NCBI RefSeq assembly: GCF_039543505.1
Contig: NZ_BAABJW010000002.1
Coordinates: forward strand, 248,001 to 312,000
Direction of reading: 5' to 3'
From: Litoribaculum gwangyangense
Lineage (GTDB): Bacteria > Bacteroidota > Bacteroidia > Flavobacteriales > Flavobacteriaceae
Length of the DNA: 64,000 nucleotides
Part shown: one piece after another, positions 44,308 to 52,651 of the stretch
How the letters are laid out: every line of letters starts with the position of its first letter
Numbering within the stretch: position 1 is the stretch's first letter
The notes under the pieces: generated by a model
What the model was told of the DNA's origin: nothing
Seen by the model: the letters and a program-made list of their open reading frames with translations, nothing else
Database searches by the model: none
Translations under genes and position numbers: made by a program

Positions 44308-45063
44308 ATGCTCACAAAACGAATTATACCTTGCCTAGATATTAAAAATGGACGCACCGTAAAAGGCGTTAATTTTGTTGATTTAATAGATGCTGGAGAT
44401 CCGGTTGAACTTGCAAAACAATATGCAAGTCTAGGGGCAGACGAATTAGTTTTCTTAGATATCTCAGCAACTTTAGAAGGTCGTGCTACTACATTAGATA
44501 TGGTTTTACATGTAGCAGAACAAGTTAATATCCCTTTTACTGTTGGGGGTGGCATTTCTTCCATTGAAGATGTTGATGCCTTGTTAAAATGTGGTGCAGA
44601 CAAAGTTTCTATTAATTCTTCAGCAGTAAAAAGACCTGAATTAGTTAATGAACTCGCTGAAAAATTTGGAAGTCAATGTGTGGTAGTGGCTATAGATGCT
44701 AAAAAAGTTGATGGGAAATGGAAAGTACATTTGGCAGGAGGTAGCATTCCAACCGATATTGATTTATTTGAATGGGCTAAAGAAGTTGAACAACGCGGCG
44801 CCGGTGAAATTTTGTTCACCTCCATGAATCATGATGGCACCAAAAACGGTTTTGCAAATGATGCATTAGCTAAATTATCTTCTGAATTGAATATCCCAAT
44901 AATAGCATCTGGTGGTGCTGGAAATGTACAACATTTCATTGATACTTTTAAAGACGGAAAAGCAGATGCAGCCTTGGCAGCAAGTGTTTTTCATTTTGGT
45001 GAAATACCAATTCCAGAATTAAAAAAAGAATTAAGAGCTCATAACATAGCAGTTAGATTATGA
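44308..45063 (+). CDS. hisF: Imidazole glycerol phosphate synthase, cyclase subunit
   Basis: A 251-residue beta/alpha barrel that pairs with HisH to close the imidazole ring and release AICAR. KRIIPCLDIKNGRTVKGVNF contains the catalytic Asp; VGGGISSIEDV, INSSAVKRPELV, FTSMNHDGTKNGFA (second Asp) and IASGGAGNVQHF follow. It starts three bases after hisA and overlaps hisIE by four bases. Confidence 0.98.
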   Translation: MLTKRIIPCLDIKNGRTVKGVNFVDLIDAGDPVELAKQYASLGADELVFLDISATLEGRATTLDMVLHVAEQVNIPFTVGGGISSIEDVDALLKCGADKVSINSSAVKRPELVNELAEKFGSQCVVVAIDAKKVDGKWKVHLAGGSIPTDIDLFEWAKEVEQRGAGEILFTSMNHDGTKNGFANDALAKLSSELNIPIIASGGAGNVQHFIDTFKDGKADAALAASVFHFGEIPIPELKKELRAHNIAVRL

Positions 45064-45653
45064 AGATAAAGTACGATAAACAAGGATTGGCACCTGTAAT
45101 TATTCAAGATGCCACAACAAAAAAAGTGTTGATGTTAGGCTATATGAATGAAGAAGCGTATAACAAAACCTTGGAAACCAAACTAGTCACTTTTTTTAGT
45201 AGAAGTAAGCAACGTTTATGGACAAAAGGCGAGGAGAGTGGTAACTTTTTAAATCTTATCAATATTAAAAACGATTGCGATAACGATACCTTACTTATTC
45301 AGGTAAATCCTGTGGGTCCAACATGTCATAAAGGAACCGATACCTGCTGGGGAGAAGAAAACCAATCAAATTTCGGATTTTTTTCAACTCTAGAGCAAGT
45401 CATTGCTGAACGCGTTGCGAATAAAGACACCAATAAATCTTATGTGGCAAGTTTATTTGAAAAAGGTATTAATAAAATAGCCCAAAAAGTAGGTGAGGAG
45501 GCTGTTGAAACTGTTATTGAAGCCCTAGATGATAATGATGAACTATTTCTTTATGAGGCTTCAGATTTGATGTTTCATTACTTAATGTTGTTAAAAGCCA
45601 AAGGCTTTACGTTGAAAGATATAGAAAAAGAACTTAAAGGAAGGCATAAATAA
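45060..45653 (+). CDS. hisIE: Bifunctional phosphoribosyl-AMP cyclohydrolase / phosphoribosyl-ATP pyrophosphatase
   Basis: A 197-residue fusion. HisI (residues about 1-110) has VLMLGYMNEEAYNKTLET, FFSRSKQRLWTKGEESGN, DNDTLLIQVNPVGPTCHKG and a Cys-rich zinc site ending DTCWG. HisE (about 113-197) has TLEQVIAERV, SYVASLFEKGINKIAQKVGE and EAVETVIEAL. It is the last his gene; a thioesterase gene follows after two bases. Confidence 0.97.
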   Translation: MKIKYDKQGLAPVIIQDATTKKVLMLGYMNEEAYNKTLETKLVTFFSRSKQRLWTKGEESGNFLNLINIKNDCDNDTLLIQVNPVGPTCHKGTDTCWGEENQSNFGFFSTLEQVIAERVANKDTNKSYVASLFEKGINKIAQKVGEEAVETVIEALDDNDELFLYEASDLMFHYLMLLKAKGFTLKDIEKELKGRHK

Positions 45654-45655
45654 TA

Positions 45656-46060
45656 GTGGATAAAATAGGTGCTTCATATCAATACACTATTACAGTTTCA
45701 AAAGAACAGATTGATAATTTACATCATGTTAACAACGTGGTTTATGTAAAATGGATTAATGATATTTCTGAAAAGCATTGGCAACAATTATCAAGCATCG
45801 ATATAGATTCAAAATACTTTTGGGTTGTTTTAAGACATGAAGTTGATTACTTAGGTCAGGCTAAAATGGGTGATGAGCTAACAATAAAAACTAATGTTGG
45901 TGAAAGCTCTGGAGCAAAATCTATTCGCTTTGTCGAAATTTTTAAAAATGATAAATTAATTGTAAAAGGAAAAACCACTTGGTGTTTGATGGATAAAAGC
46001 ACACAAAAGCCCAAACGCATCGATGACGATATTTTAAACGTTTTGTATTACGGTTCATAA
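45656..46060 (+). CDS. 4HBT-type acyl-CoA thioesterase
   Basis: A 134-residue hotdog-fold enzyme. The loop DNLHHVNNVVYVKWINDISEKHW (residues about 19-40) corresponds to the catalytic segment of 4-hydroxybenzoyl-CoA thioesterase-like proteins, with Asn replacing the usual Gly/Asp position. RFVEIFKNDKLIVKGKTTWC is the late beta-strand pattern. The start is GTG, two bases after the hisIE stop, and the terminator follows at once. So the enzyme is part of the his transcript and under the his attenuator, without an obvious metabolic link. Confidence 0.85.
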   Translation: MDKIGASYQYTITVSKEQIDNLHHVNNVVYVKWINDISEKHWQQLSSIDIDSKYFWVVLRHEVDYLGQAKMGDELTIKTNVGESSGAKSIRFVEIFKNDKLIVKGKTTWCLMDKSTQKPKRIDDDILNVLYYGS

Positions 46061-46090
46061 AAAAGGCTTTTGATAATCAAAAGCCTTTTT
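46060..46090. terminator. Terminator at the end of the his operon
   Basis: AAAAAGGCTTTTGA, loop TAA, TCAAAAGCCTTTTT: a perfect 14-bp stem beginning in the stop codon of the thioesterase gene. The A run makes it usable from the minus side as well. Confidence 0.93.
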
Positions 46091-46111
46091 ATTGTTAATA
46101 GATGCTTATTT

Positions 46112-46531
46112 TTATGAAATCCAACCTTTAGAAAGTGATTTTTTAGAAAACCATACCAACAATAATGAAAAGACTATAATGCTTATAGTCATAGCCATAT
46201 TATCAGCATGACCTTGAGACAATATATATCCCATTTGAACAATCACCGCAATTAACGACAATACCAAAAGGGAGTATGCCCATTTTTTTCTCAATAAAAG
46301 ACCTAAACTACCTAAGGCGCCAGCAAAAACTGCTATAGCAAAAGCTGCGGTAAGCCAGGAGGGAAAATTTAAAATTATTTCTAATTGCTCATCAGTTAAG
46401 GCAGATTTCCAACGTTCTGTTTTGTAGGCTTGTCCTAAATATTGGTCGACACCCATTGCATTCCAAATAAGTGCAATAACACTAATAATCCAAAACCAAA
46501 CTGGTGGTTTAGTAGTTGATTGATTACTCAT
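46112..46531 (-). CDS. Small integral membrane protein, unknown
   Basis: A 139-residue protein. The frame is open to an ATG at 46615, but the ATG at 46531 is chosen because the first 28 residues of the longer form look random and the shorter form begins MSNQSTTKPPVWFWIISVIA. Four membrane helices are predicted (residues about 12-30, 57-76, 83-103 and 110-130), with the loop QAYKTERWKSALTDEQLEII between the first two. The pattern ALGSLGLLLRKKWAY is conserved in a flavobacterial family that I recall without known function. Confidence 0.75.
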   Translation of the reverse strand: MSNQSTTKPPVWFWIISVIALIWNAMGVDQYLGQAYKTERWKSALTDEQLEIILNFPSWLTAAFAIAVFAGALGSLGLLLRKKWAYSLLVLSLIAVIVQMGYILSQGHADNMAMTISIIVFSLLLVWFSKKSLSKGWIS

Positions 46532-46627
46532 AAAATTTTGGTTTAGTTGATTTATATGAATACAAGTTATAAATTTTTTGCTACAAATAATAATTAACTT
46601 ACATTCCGTATTCATTTAATTAAAGAA

Positions 46628-47404
46628 ATGAAAAAGTATTTTTATCTCATCAATATTCAATATTTAGGTTATCGGTTTCATGGTTGGCAAAAGCAGCCCA
46701 ATGTAAAAACGCTGCATTTAATGGTAGATAGAACCTTGAATTTTATATTAGAAGGAAAGCCTTTTAAAAGTTTAAGTTCTGGAAGAACAGATGCTATGGT
46801 ATCCGCTGAAAATGCCGCTATTGAATTGTTTATAGATGAGCCTATTGAAGATTTGGAAGCCTTTTTGGAATTATTCAACAATAATTTACCTCAAGATATA
46901 CGAGCTCTAAACATTAAGGAAGTTGATAAAACATTTAACATCATAAATCATCCAAAAGTCAAGGAATATATATATCTTTTTACATTTGGTGAGAAATGCC
47001 ATCCTTTCTGTGCACCCATAATGACGACTATTTTAGATGATTTAGATATTGAACTAATGAAACTAGGCGCCAAACTTTTCGAGGGAGAACATTTTATCAA
47101 ATCATATTGTTATAAACCAACAGATAACGGCATATATACTCGTGAGATTTTAACCTGCGAAGTAATTGATAATAATTTATATTCCGCAAATTTTTTCCCA
47201 AACAAGTCTTACCTTCTTCGTGTAAAAGGTAAAGGTTTTATGAGAAACCAAATTCGATTGATGATGGGGGCTTTAATAGATTTAGGTAAGGGAAAATTGA
47301 CCTTGGATGATATTAAAACCAGTTTATTACCTAACAGCGAAATAAAAATGGAATATATTGCGCCTGCATCGGGATTGATACTTAAAAAGATAGAATTTGA
47401 TTAA
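46628..47404 (+). CDS. TruA-family tRNA pseudouridine synthase paralogue
   Basis: A 258-residue protein of the TruA fold. The N-terminal segment INIQYLGYRFHGWQKQPNVK and the catalytic Asp55 in SSGRTDAMVSA are present. Classical TruA has GRTDxGVHA; here the Gly and His after the Asp are changed (AMVSA). KGKGFMRNQIRLMMGALIDLG and YIAPASGLIL (residues about 195-250) match the end of TruA. Another copy elsewhere may be the housekeeping TruA; this one may have another target. No terminator or operon partner is obvious. Confidence 0.85.
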   Translation: MKKYFYLINIQYLGYRFHGWQKQPNVKTLHLMVDRTLNFILEGKPFKSLSSGRTDAMVSAENAAIELFIDEPIEDLEAFLELFNNNLPQDIRALNIKEVDKTFNIINHPKVKEYIYLFTFGEKCHPFCAPIMTTILDDLDIELMKLGAKLFEGEHFIKSYCYKPTDNGIYTREILTCEVIDNNLYSANFFPNKSYLLRVKGKGFMRNQIRLMMGALIDLGKGKLTLDDIKTSLLPNSEIKMEYIAPASGLILKKIEFD

Positions 47405-47442
47405 TACCCTCATTTTTGTTAGATTTAAAGAAACAAATTATT

Positions 47443-48120
47443 ATGAATCCAACCATACCAAAATCTGTTTTTACATTTTTTGAAAAATTGCAAAAAAACA
47501 ATAACCGAGATTGGTTTAATGATCATAAGTCAGAGTTTAAATCCATTGAAAAACAAGTAAAGGGTTTTTACAACAAGGTTTATGAAAATTTGAACAAACA
47601 CGACGATATTGACAAAATAAAAATTTTTAGAATTTACAGAGATGTTCGCTTTTCTAAAAATAAGTTGCCTTATAAAACCCATTTTGGAGGATCATTTCAT
47701 CGCTCAAAGCCAAAATTAAGAGGTGGTTATTATGTACACATTCAACCTAATAACGAAAGTTTTATTGCCACTGGCTTTTGGGAACCAGAACCGGCGGATT
47801 TACTTAGAATAAGAAAAGAATTTGAAATGGATGATAGTGAAATTAGAGAAATTCTAGAAGATAAAAAGATAAAATCTATTTGGGGCGGTTTTGTGGGCGA
47901 CGAGGTTAAAATGGCACCAAAAGGTTTTAGCAAAGACCATAAAGCCATAGATTTAATCAAGAAAAAACAATACATATTCACCAAAAAATTTACGGACGAA
48001 GAAGTTTTAGACGCAGGTTTTATAACCGAAATTGATGAAGCCTTCAAGGCCATTCGCCCATATTTTGATTACATGAGCGATGTATTGACCACCGATTTAA
48101 ATGGTGTGTCCCTTATATAA
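47443..48120 (+). CDS. DUF2461 domain protein
   Basis: A 225-residue protein of the DUF2461/TIGR02453 family, unknown function. It starts MNPTIPKSVFTFFEKLQ and has NRDWFNDHKSEFKSIEKQ and RIYRDVRFSKNKLPYKTHFG (residues about 70-90), the core of the family. An upstream in-frame TTG at 47416 is less likely than this ATG. Its 3' end overlaps the convergent Gre-like gene by eight bases. Confidence 0.9.
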   Translation: MNPTIPKSVFTFFEKLQKNNNRDWFNDHKSEFKSIEKQVKGFYNKVYENLNKHDDIDKIKIFRIYRDVRFSKNKLPYKTHFGGSFHRSKPKLRGGYYVHIQPNNESFIATGFWEPEPADLLRIRKEFEMDDSEIREILEDKKIKSIWGGFVGDEVKMAPKGFSKDHKAIDLIKKKQYIFTKKFTDEEVLDAGFITEIDEAFKAIRPYFDYMSDVLTTDLNGVSLI

Positions 48121-48559
48121 TTTCCTTGATGATGTATTTGGATTGATTAAACTCAAATTGGTCGTTTACTAACTTATTTCTCAATAATTGACCAATAGGA
48201 GAGTTTAATGAAATGGCATAATAACTTTCACCTTCCAAATCAATTTTGCCAATACTGGTAGAGATGTAAAAATTCATCAAGTTGGTTTTTACTAGGCTTC
48301 CTAAAACCACATCATTAGAGTTAATGCTGGTTCTAATGTTTTGTAAATATATTTTTGTTTTTTGGGCATCATTCAAATGCTCTAAATTCTTTTCTAAATC
48401 GTTTAGTAATTTGCCGTTACCGGAGTCATCATCTTCCGAGTCACCTTTGTCATTACTCTCAATGGATTCTTTGATTAATGCAATCTCTTCTTTGTAGTCA
48501 TTAATTCGCTTATCTACACGCTCGTTGCAGATTTGTAAAAGTTGTTGTTTTAGGGTCAT
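48113..48559 (-). CDS. GreA/GreB-like protein
   Basis: A 148-residue protein. The N-terminal half is a long helical coiled coil (residues 1-75, with an acidic stretch SEDDDSGNGK in the middle), and the C-terminal half is a small beta domain (VVLGSLVKTN, YYAISLNSPIGQLLRN). This fits the Gre elongation-factor fold, in which SPIGQALLGK is the usual C-domain motif. Similar flavobacterial proteins are sometimes labelled 3-oxoacyl-ACP synthase, which the sequence does not support. It may act on stalled RNA polymerase. It is five bases downstream of the 138-residue gene. Confidence 0.75.
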   Translation of the reverse strand: MTLKQQLLQICNERVDKRINDYKEEIALIKESIESNDKGDSEDDDSGNGKLLNDLEKNLEHLNDAQKTKIYLQNIRTSINSNDVVLGSLVKTNLMNFYISTSIGKIDLEGESYYAISLNSPIGQLLRNKLVNDQFEFNQSKYIIKEII

Positions 48560-48564
48560 TAAAT

Positions 48565-48981
48565 TTAAACAGCGGTTAGAAGTTCTGGTTTTTCAAAAAG
48601 TTGAATATTACTTAGCAGTCTATCCTTTACAATATTCATCATTCGTTTATTTAAGGCAGATGAATTCTGGATGTAAATTTTATATTCTTCAACAGTAAAA
48701 ACACCTATAATCATGCCTTTTAGTGAGTTACGAAACTTCATATCTTTTTGAACGGCATTTTCAATATAAATCATACGTTTTTCTAACGATAAACTATAAA
48801 AAACAGATTTATGTTTGGCAACATAATTTTTAAAAGCTTCAATAAGCAAATCATTTTGAAATTTAATTATGGGGCGTAATACCAAATTTTGAAATCGTTC
48901 CTCAGAACTCATATGATCATTAATTGTGGCTGATAAAATTTCTGGACGTATACTCTTTAAGTCTAATTCTCTAGTGTTCAT
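48565..48981 (-). CDS. Conserved 138-residue protein, unknown
   Basis: I do not assign a family. The protein is helical and basic, with the segments RFQNLVLRPIIKFQNDLLIEA and KDMKFRNSLKGMIIGVFTVEEY. I recall similar flavobacterial proteins labelled glyoxalase, but no metal-binding His/Glu pattern is visible. It precedes the Gre-like gene by five bases and is probably in one transcript with it. Confidence 0.72.
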   Translation of the reverse strand: MNTRELDLKSIRPEILSATINDHMSSEERFQNLVLRPIIKFQNDLLIEAFKNYVAKHKSVFYSLSLEKRMIYIENAVQKDMKFRNSLKGMIIGVFTVEEYKIYIQNSSALNKRMMNIVKDRLLSNIQLFEKPELLTAV

Positions 48982-49098
48982 GTCGTGAAGTTTTCACTAA
49001 AAATATAGATTATAAACCCCTTTAATAGGGTGACCAAATTATAATTATTAACGACCTTATTAACAATAAAGATTTTTTATATTTAAAAAAAAATTAAA

Positions 49099-49974
49099 AT
49101 GAAGTTTGGAAGTGTTGAAAACCCAGAAAATATAGATTTTACATTCCCAAAAGACCATCCCGATACCAAACGCATACTGAACAAATTTAAGAATGATTAC
49201 ATTCCAGATATATATATCGGGTGTGCCAAATGGAATAAAGCCGATTTAAAAGGGTTTTATCCCAGGGGGACCAAAGATGAGTTGGTTTACTACTCAAGTC
49301 AGTTCAATTCTATTGAATTAAATGCCACCTTTTACCGCATTTTTCCTGCAGAACAGTTTTCGACTTGGTATGATAAAACACCTGAAGGTTTTAAGTTTTT
49401 CCCTAAATTAAATCAAGAAATAAGTCATTGGAAGCGCTTGTTAGACACTCAAAAAGTGGTTGAAAATTATTTGTATAACGCCTCCAATTTAAAAGAAAAG
49501 TTGGGAACCATTTTCTTACAAATGAATAATAATTTTGCACCTAAGGATTTTGATAGAGTAGTTGCCTTTGTTGAAAGTTGGCCAAAAGAAATTCCATTGG
49601 CTATGGAGTTTAGGCATACTGATTGGTATAACGATAAAATCATAGCAGATGATTTACATCAATTATTGGAAGAAAACAATATCTCTAACGTTATTGTTGA
49701 TACTGCAGGGCGCAGAGATTTAATGCATATGCGCTTAACCAATGCCACTGCCTTTGTGCGCTTTGTGGGTGCCAATCATAAAAGTGATTATTCTCGTTTG
49801 GACGATTGGATTATGAAGTTGAAAGATTGGAAGAGGCAAGGCATTAGGGAAATCGATTTTTTCATTCATCAAAATATAGAAAAGGAGTCACCATTGCTTT
49901 CATCTTATTTTATAAAAAAAATAAATTCTGAATTAGGATATTCACTTAAAATACCCCAAAAAAATAATAATTAA
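49099..49974 (+). CDS. DUF72 family protein
   Basis: A 291-residue TIM-barrel-like protein of the DUF72/YecE family. The core shows IYIGCAKWNKADLKGFYPRG (residues about 37-56), the SIELNATFYRIF strand, FKFFPKLNQEISHWKRL and LGTIFLQMNNNFAP, then LAMEFRHTDWY. The first motif differs from the common GTSGW version (here GCAKW). No activity is established for the family. It stands before a thioesterase gene. Confidence 0.9.
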   Translation: MKFGSVENPENIDFTFPKDHPDTKRILNKFKNDYIPDIYIGCAKWNKADLKGFYPRGTKDELVYYSSQFNSIELNATFYRIFPAEQFSTWYDKTPEGFKFFPKLNQEISHWKRLLDTQKVVENYLYNASNLKEKLGTIFLQMNNNFAPKDFDRVVAFVESWPKEIPLAMEFRHTDWYNDKIIADDLHQLLEENNISNVIVDTAGRRDLMHMRLTNATAFVRFVGANHKSDYSRLDDWIMKLKDWKRQGIREIDFFIHQNIEKESPLLSSYFIKKINSELGYSLKIPQKNNN

Positions 49975-50000
49975 TAAAACCTATTTTAAAACACTACATT

Positions 50001-50387
50001 ATGAGATTTCATACAAGAAAATGGATAAAACCTGAAGATTTAAATGCCAACGGTACGCTTTTTGGAGGTCGTTTATTAGATTGGATTGATGAAGAGGCAG
50101 CACTTTATACCATCATTCAATTAGAAAACCAAAAAGTGGTGACTAAATACATGAGCGAAATCGACTTTAAGTCTTCTGCTAAACAAGGCGATATTATAGA
50201 AATAGGAATTGAAGTGGTTAAATTTGGCAAAGCGTCATTAACATTAAGTTGTGAGGTTAGAAATAAAATGACCAGAGAAACTATAATTACTATTTCAAAC
50301 ATAGTTATGGTGAATTTGGGAGCTGATGGAAAAGCAAAACCCCATGGTAAAACTGAAGTGGAATTTGTTGCCAATAGATTGGAATAA
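50001..50387 (+). CDS. Acyl-CoA thioesterase, YciA/BACH-like
   Basis: A 128-residue hotdog thioesterase. Visible marks are the Asn and Gly-rich helix start LNANGTLFGGRLLDWIDEEAAL (residues about 14-35), the strand VTKYMSEIDFKSSAKQGDII and VVKFGKASLTLSCEVRNK. The enzyme hydrolyses acyl-CoA esters; chain-length preference cannot be read. The stop of the DUF72 gene is 26 bases upstream, so the two may be co-transcribed. Confidence 0.9.
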   Translation: MRFHTRKWIKPEDLNANGTLFGGRLLDWIDEEAALYTIIQLENQKVVTKYMSEIDFKSSAKQGDIIEIGIEVVKFGKASLTLSCEVRNKMTRETIITISNIVMVNLGADGKAKPHGKTEVEFVANRLE

Positions 50388-50530
50388 ACGCCTATTATTT
50401 TCAAGTTTAAAAATTATAAACAAACCTATACTTCTATTGAATAAAATTCAGTTAATATAATATCTATTGGCAATTTTATAAAAATTCAATAACTAAGAGG
50501 TATAAAGTTTTAAATAACTGTAATAAAATA

Positions 50531-50538
50531 TAAATTTG
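50531..50538 (+). promoter_or_regulatory. -7 promoter box of the leu operon
   Basis: TAAATTTG matches TAnnTTTG, about 73 bases before the leuC ATG. Between it and leuC no leader peptide rich in Leu codons, T-box or terminator hairpin is visible. A -33 TTG is not clear. Confidence 0.4.
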
Positions 50539-50610
50539 TTCTACTGATATTCAACTTAATATTCAAACTGATTAGTTTCGGATATAGGTTATACAAAACT
50601 TAAATTATTT

Positions 50611-52005
50611 ATGAGCAAAACATTGTTTGATAAGGTATGGGATTCCCATGTTGTAAGAAAGATTGAAGGAGGTCCTGATGTGTTTTTTATAGACCGTCAT
50701 TTTATCCACGAGGTAACTAGTCCAGTAGCCTTTTTAGGATTGAAAAGTAGAGGATTAAAAGTATTATATCCCGAACGTACTTTTGCTACGGCAGATCATA
50801 ATACTCCAACGATAAACCAACATTTACCTGTTGAAGATCCCTTATCTGCAAATCAGCTTAAAGCTTTAGAAGATAATTCAAACGAATATGGTATTAGCCA
50901 TTGGGGTTTAGGACATAAAAAAAATGGTATTGTACACGTAGTTGGCCCTGAAAATGGTATAACATTCCCAGGAGCAACTATAGTTTGTGGAGATTCCCAC
51001 ACATCAACCCATGGTGCTTTTGGTGCCATTGCATTTGGTATAGGAACTTCCGAAGTAGAAATGGTGCTTTCTACACAGTGCATCATGCAACCCAAGCCAA
51101 AAAAAATGCGCATTAATATTAATGGTAATTTGGGCAAAGGGGTAACCCCAAAAGATGTGGCTCTATACATTATTTCTCAATTAACTACCTCTGGGGCAAC
51201 CGGTTATTTTGTGGAGTATGCCGGTGATGTTTTTGAAAATATGACGATGGAAGGTCGTATGACAGTATGTAACCTTTCTATTGAAATGGGAGCCCGGGGT
51301 GGTATGATAGCTCCAGACGAGACAACCTTTGCATATTTAAAAGACAAACCATTATCCCTTAAAGGTGAGGACTGGGACAAAGCGGTTGCACATTGGAAAA
51401 CTTTAAAAACTGATGAAGGTGCTAAGTTTGATAAAGAACTTACATTTAATGCCGCGGATATAGAACCTATGATAACTTACGGGACTAATCCTGGAATGGG
51501 TATTGGAATTTCTAAAAATATCCCAAATGCAGAGGCTGTTGAAGGTGGTGTAGCTACCTACAAAAAATCTTTGGAGTATATGGGGTATGATGAAAATGAT
51601 TCCATGTTAGGAAAAAAAGTAGATTATGTCTTCTTGGGAAGTTGTACCAATGGTAGAATTGAAGACTTTAGAGCATTTGCATCCATAGTAAAAGGAAAGA
51701 AAAAAGCTGAAAATGTGACGGCTTGGTTAGTTCCAGGTTCTCACGAAGTAGAAGATAAAATTAAGGAAGAAGGTATTCTAGATATTATTACCGAAGCAGG
51801 CTTTACATTGCGCCAACCAGGATGTTCTGCTTGTTTGGCCATGAATGATGATAAAATTCCGGCTGGTAAATATGCGGTTAGCACCTCTAACAGGAACTTC
51901 GAAGGACGTCAAGGTCCTGGTTCCAGAACGATGTTAGCTAGTCCATTGGTTGCAGCTGCAGCGGCAATTACTGGAGTTGTTACAGATCCTAGAGAATTAT
52001 TATAA
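50611..52005 (+). CDS. leuC: 3-isopropylmalate dehydratase, large subunit
   Basis: A 464-residue iron-sulfur isomerase subunit of leucine synthesis, working with LeuD. Cluster ligands are in FLGSCTNGRIEDFR (residues about 345-358) and RQPGCSACLAMN (about 405-416). The aconitase-type segments VCGDSHTSTHGAFGA and FATADHNTPT are present. The length is normal for LeuC. The gene is followed by leuD after a 49-base gap with an inverted repeat. Confidence 0.98.
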   Translation: MSKTLFDKVWDSHVVRKIEGGPDVFFIDRHFIHEVTSPVAFLGLKSRGLKVLYPERTFATADHNTPTINQHLPVEDPLSANQLKALEDNSNEYGISHWGLGHKKNGIVHVVGPENGITFPGATIVCGDSHTSTHGAFGAIAFGIGTSEVEMVLSTQCIMQPKPKKMRININGNLGKGVTPKDVALYIISQLTTSGATGYFVEYAGDVFENMTMEGRMTVCNLSIEMGARGGMIAPDETTFAYLKDKPLSLKGEDWDKAVAHWKTLKTDEGAKFDKELTFNAADIEPMITYGTNPGMGIGISKNIPNAEAVEGGVATYKKSLEYMGYDENDSMLGKKVDYVFLGSCTNGRIEDFRAFASIVKGKKKAENVTAWLVPGSHEVEDKIKEEGILDIITEAGFTLRQPGCSACLAMNDDKIPAGKYAVSTSNRNFEGRQGPGSRTMLASPLVAAAAAITGVVTDPRELL

Positions 52006-52035
52006 TCTTTGAAAATTATAAATAAATCAAAGATT
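52004..52035 (+). other. Stem-loop between leuC and leuD
   Basis: AATCTTTGA (52004-52012, overlapping the leuC stop) and TCAAAGATT (52027-52035) form a perfect 9-bp stem with a 14-base loop. No T tail follows, so it is more likely an mRNA-stability or processing structure than a terminator. Confidence 0.4.
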
Positions 52036-52054
52036 GAACAAATAAACATTAAAA

Positions 52055-52651
52055 ATGGCTTACGATAAATTTAACATATTAACAAGTACTGCGGTTCCGC
52101 TTCCATTGGAAAATGTGGATACCGATCAAATTATACCTGCTCGTTTCTTAAAAGCAACAGAGCGCAAGGGTTTTGGTGATAATCTTTTTAGAGATTGGCG
52201 ATACCATAACGATGGATCGCCAAAAGAAAGCTTTGTTTTAAACAATCCCATATACTCAGGAAAGATTTTAGTAGGTGGAAAAAACTTTGGTTCCGGTTCT
52301 TCAAGAGAACATGCGGCCTGGGCCGTTTACGATTACGGTTTCCGTTGTGTAGTATCTAGTTTTTTTGCTGATATTTTTAGAAACAACTGTTTAAATGTTG
52401 GTGTCTTACCCGTTCAAGTAAGCCCAGAGTTTTCTGAACAAATTTTTGAAGAAATCTATAAAGATCCCAATACTGAAATAGAAGTTAATCTTCCAGAGCA
52501 AATTATTACCATAAAATCCACTGGAGCTCAAGAATCGTTTGAGATTAATAGTTACAAAAAAGATAACATGCTTAATGGTTTTGATGATATTGACTATTTA
52601 CAAAGCATGAAAAGTGAAATAGAAGAATTTGCAAACGGCTTGATGCTATAA
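52055..52651 (+). CDS. leuD: 3-isopropylmalate dehydratase, small subunit
   Basis: A 198-residue swivelling-domain subunit that completes the LeuC active site. PLPLENVDTDQIIPARFLKA, KNFGSGSSREHAAWAVYDYG and FADIFRNNCLNVGVLPV are typical of the family. Its last base overlaps the ATG of the next gene by one base (TAATG). Confidence 0.98.
   Translation: MAYDKFNILTSTAVPLPLENVDTDQIIPARFLKATERKGFGDNLFRDWRYHNDGSPKESFVLNNPIYSGKILVGGKNFGSGSSREHAAWAVYDYGFRCVVSSFFADIFRNNCLNVGVLPVQVSPEFSEQIFEEIYKDPNTEIEVNLPEQIITIKSTGAQESFEINSYKKDNMLNGFDDIDYLQSMKSEIEEFANGLML

Noticed and set aside
46532..46615. Longer N-terminus of the small membrane protein
   Set aside because: The extra residues look like random translation of AT-rich DNA, and the internal ATG gives a clean start.
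50388..50610. Possible leader peptide or T-box before leuC
   Set aside because: No Leu-rich short ORF, T-box motif or terminator hairpin was found; only a -7 box and AT-rich DNA.
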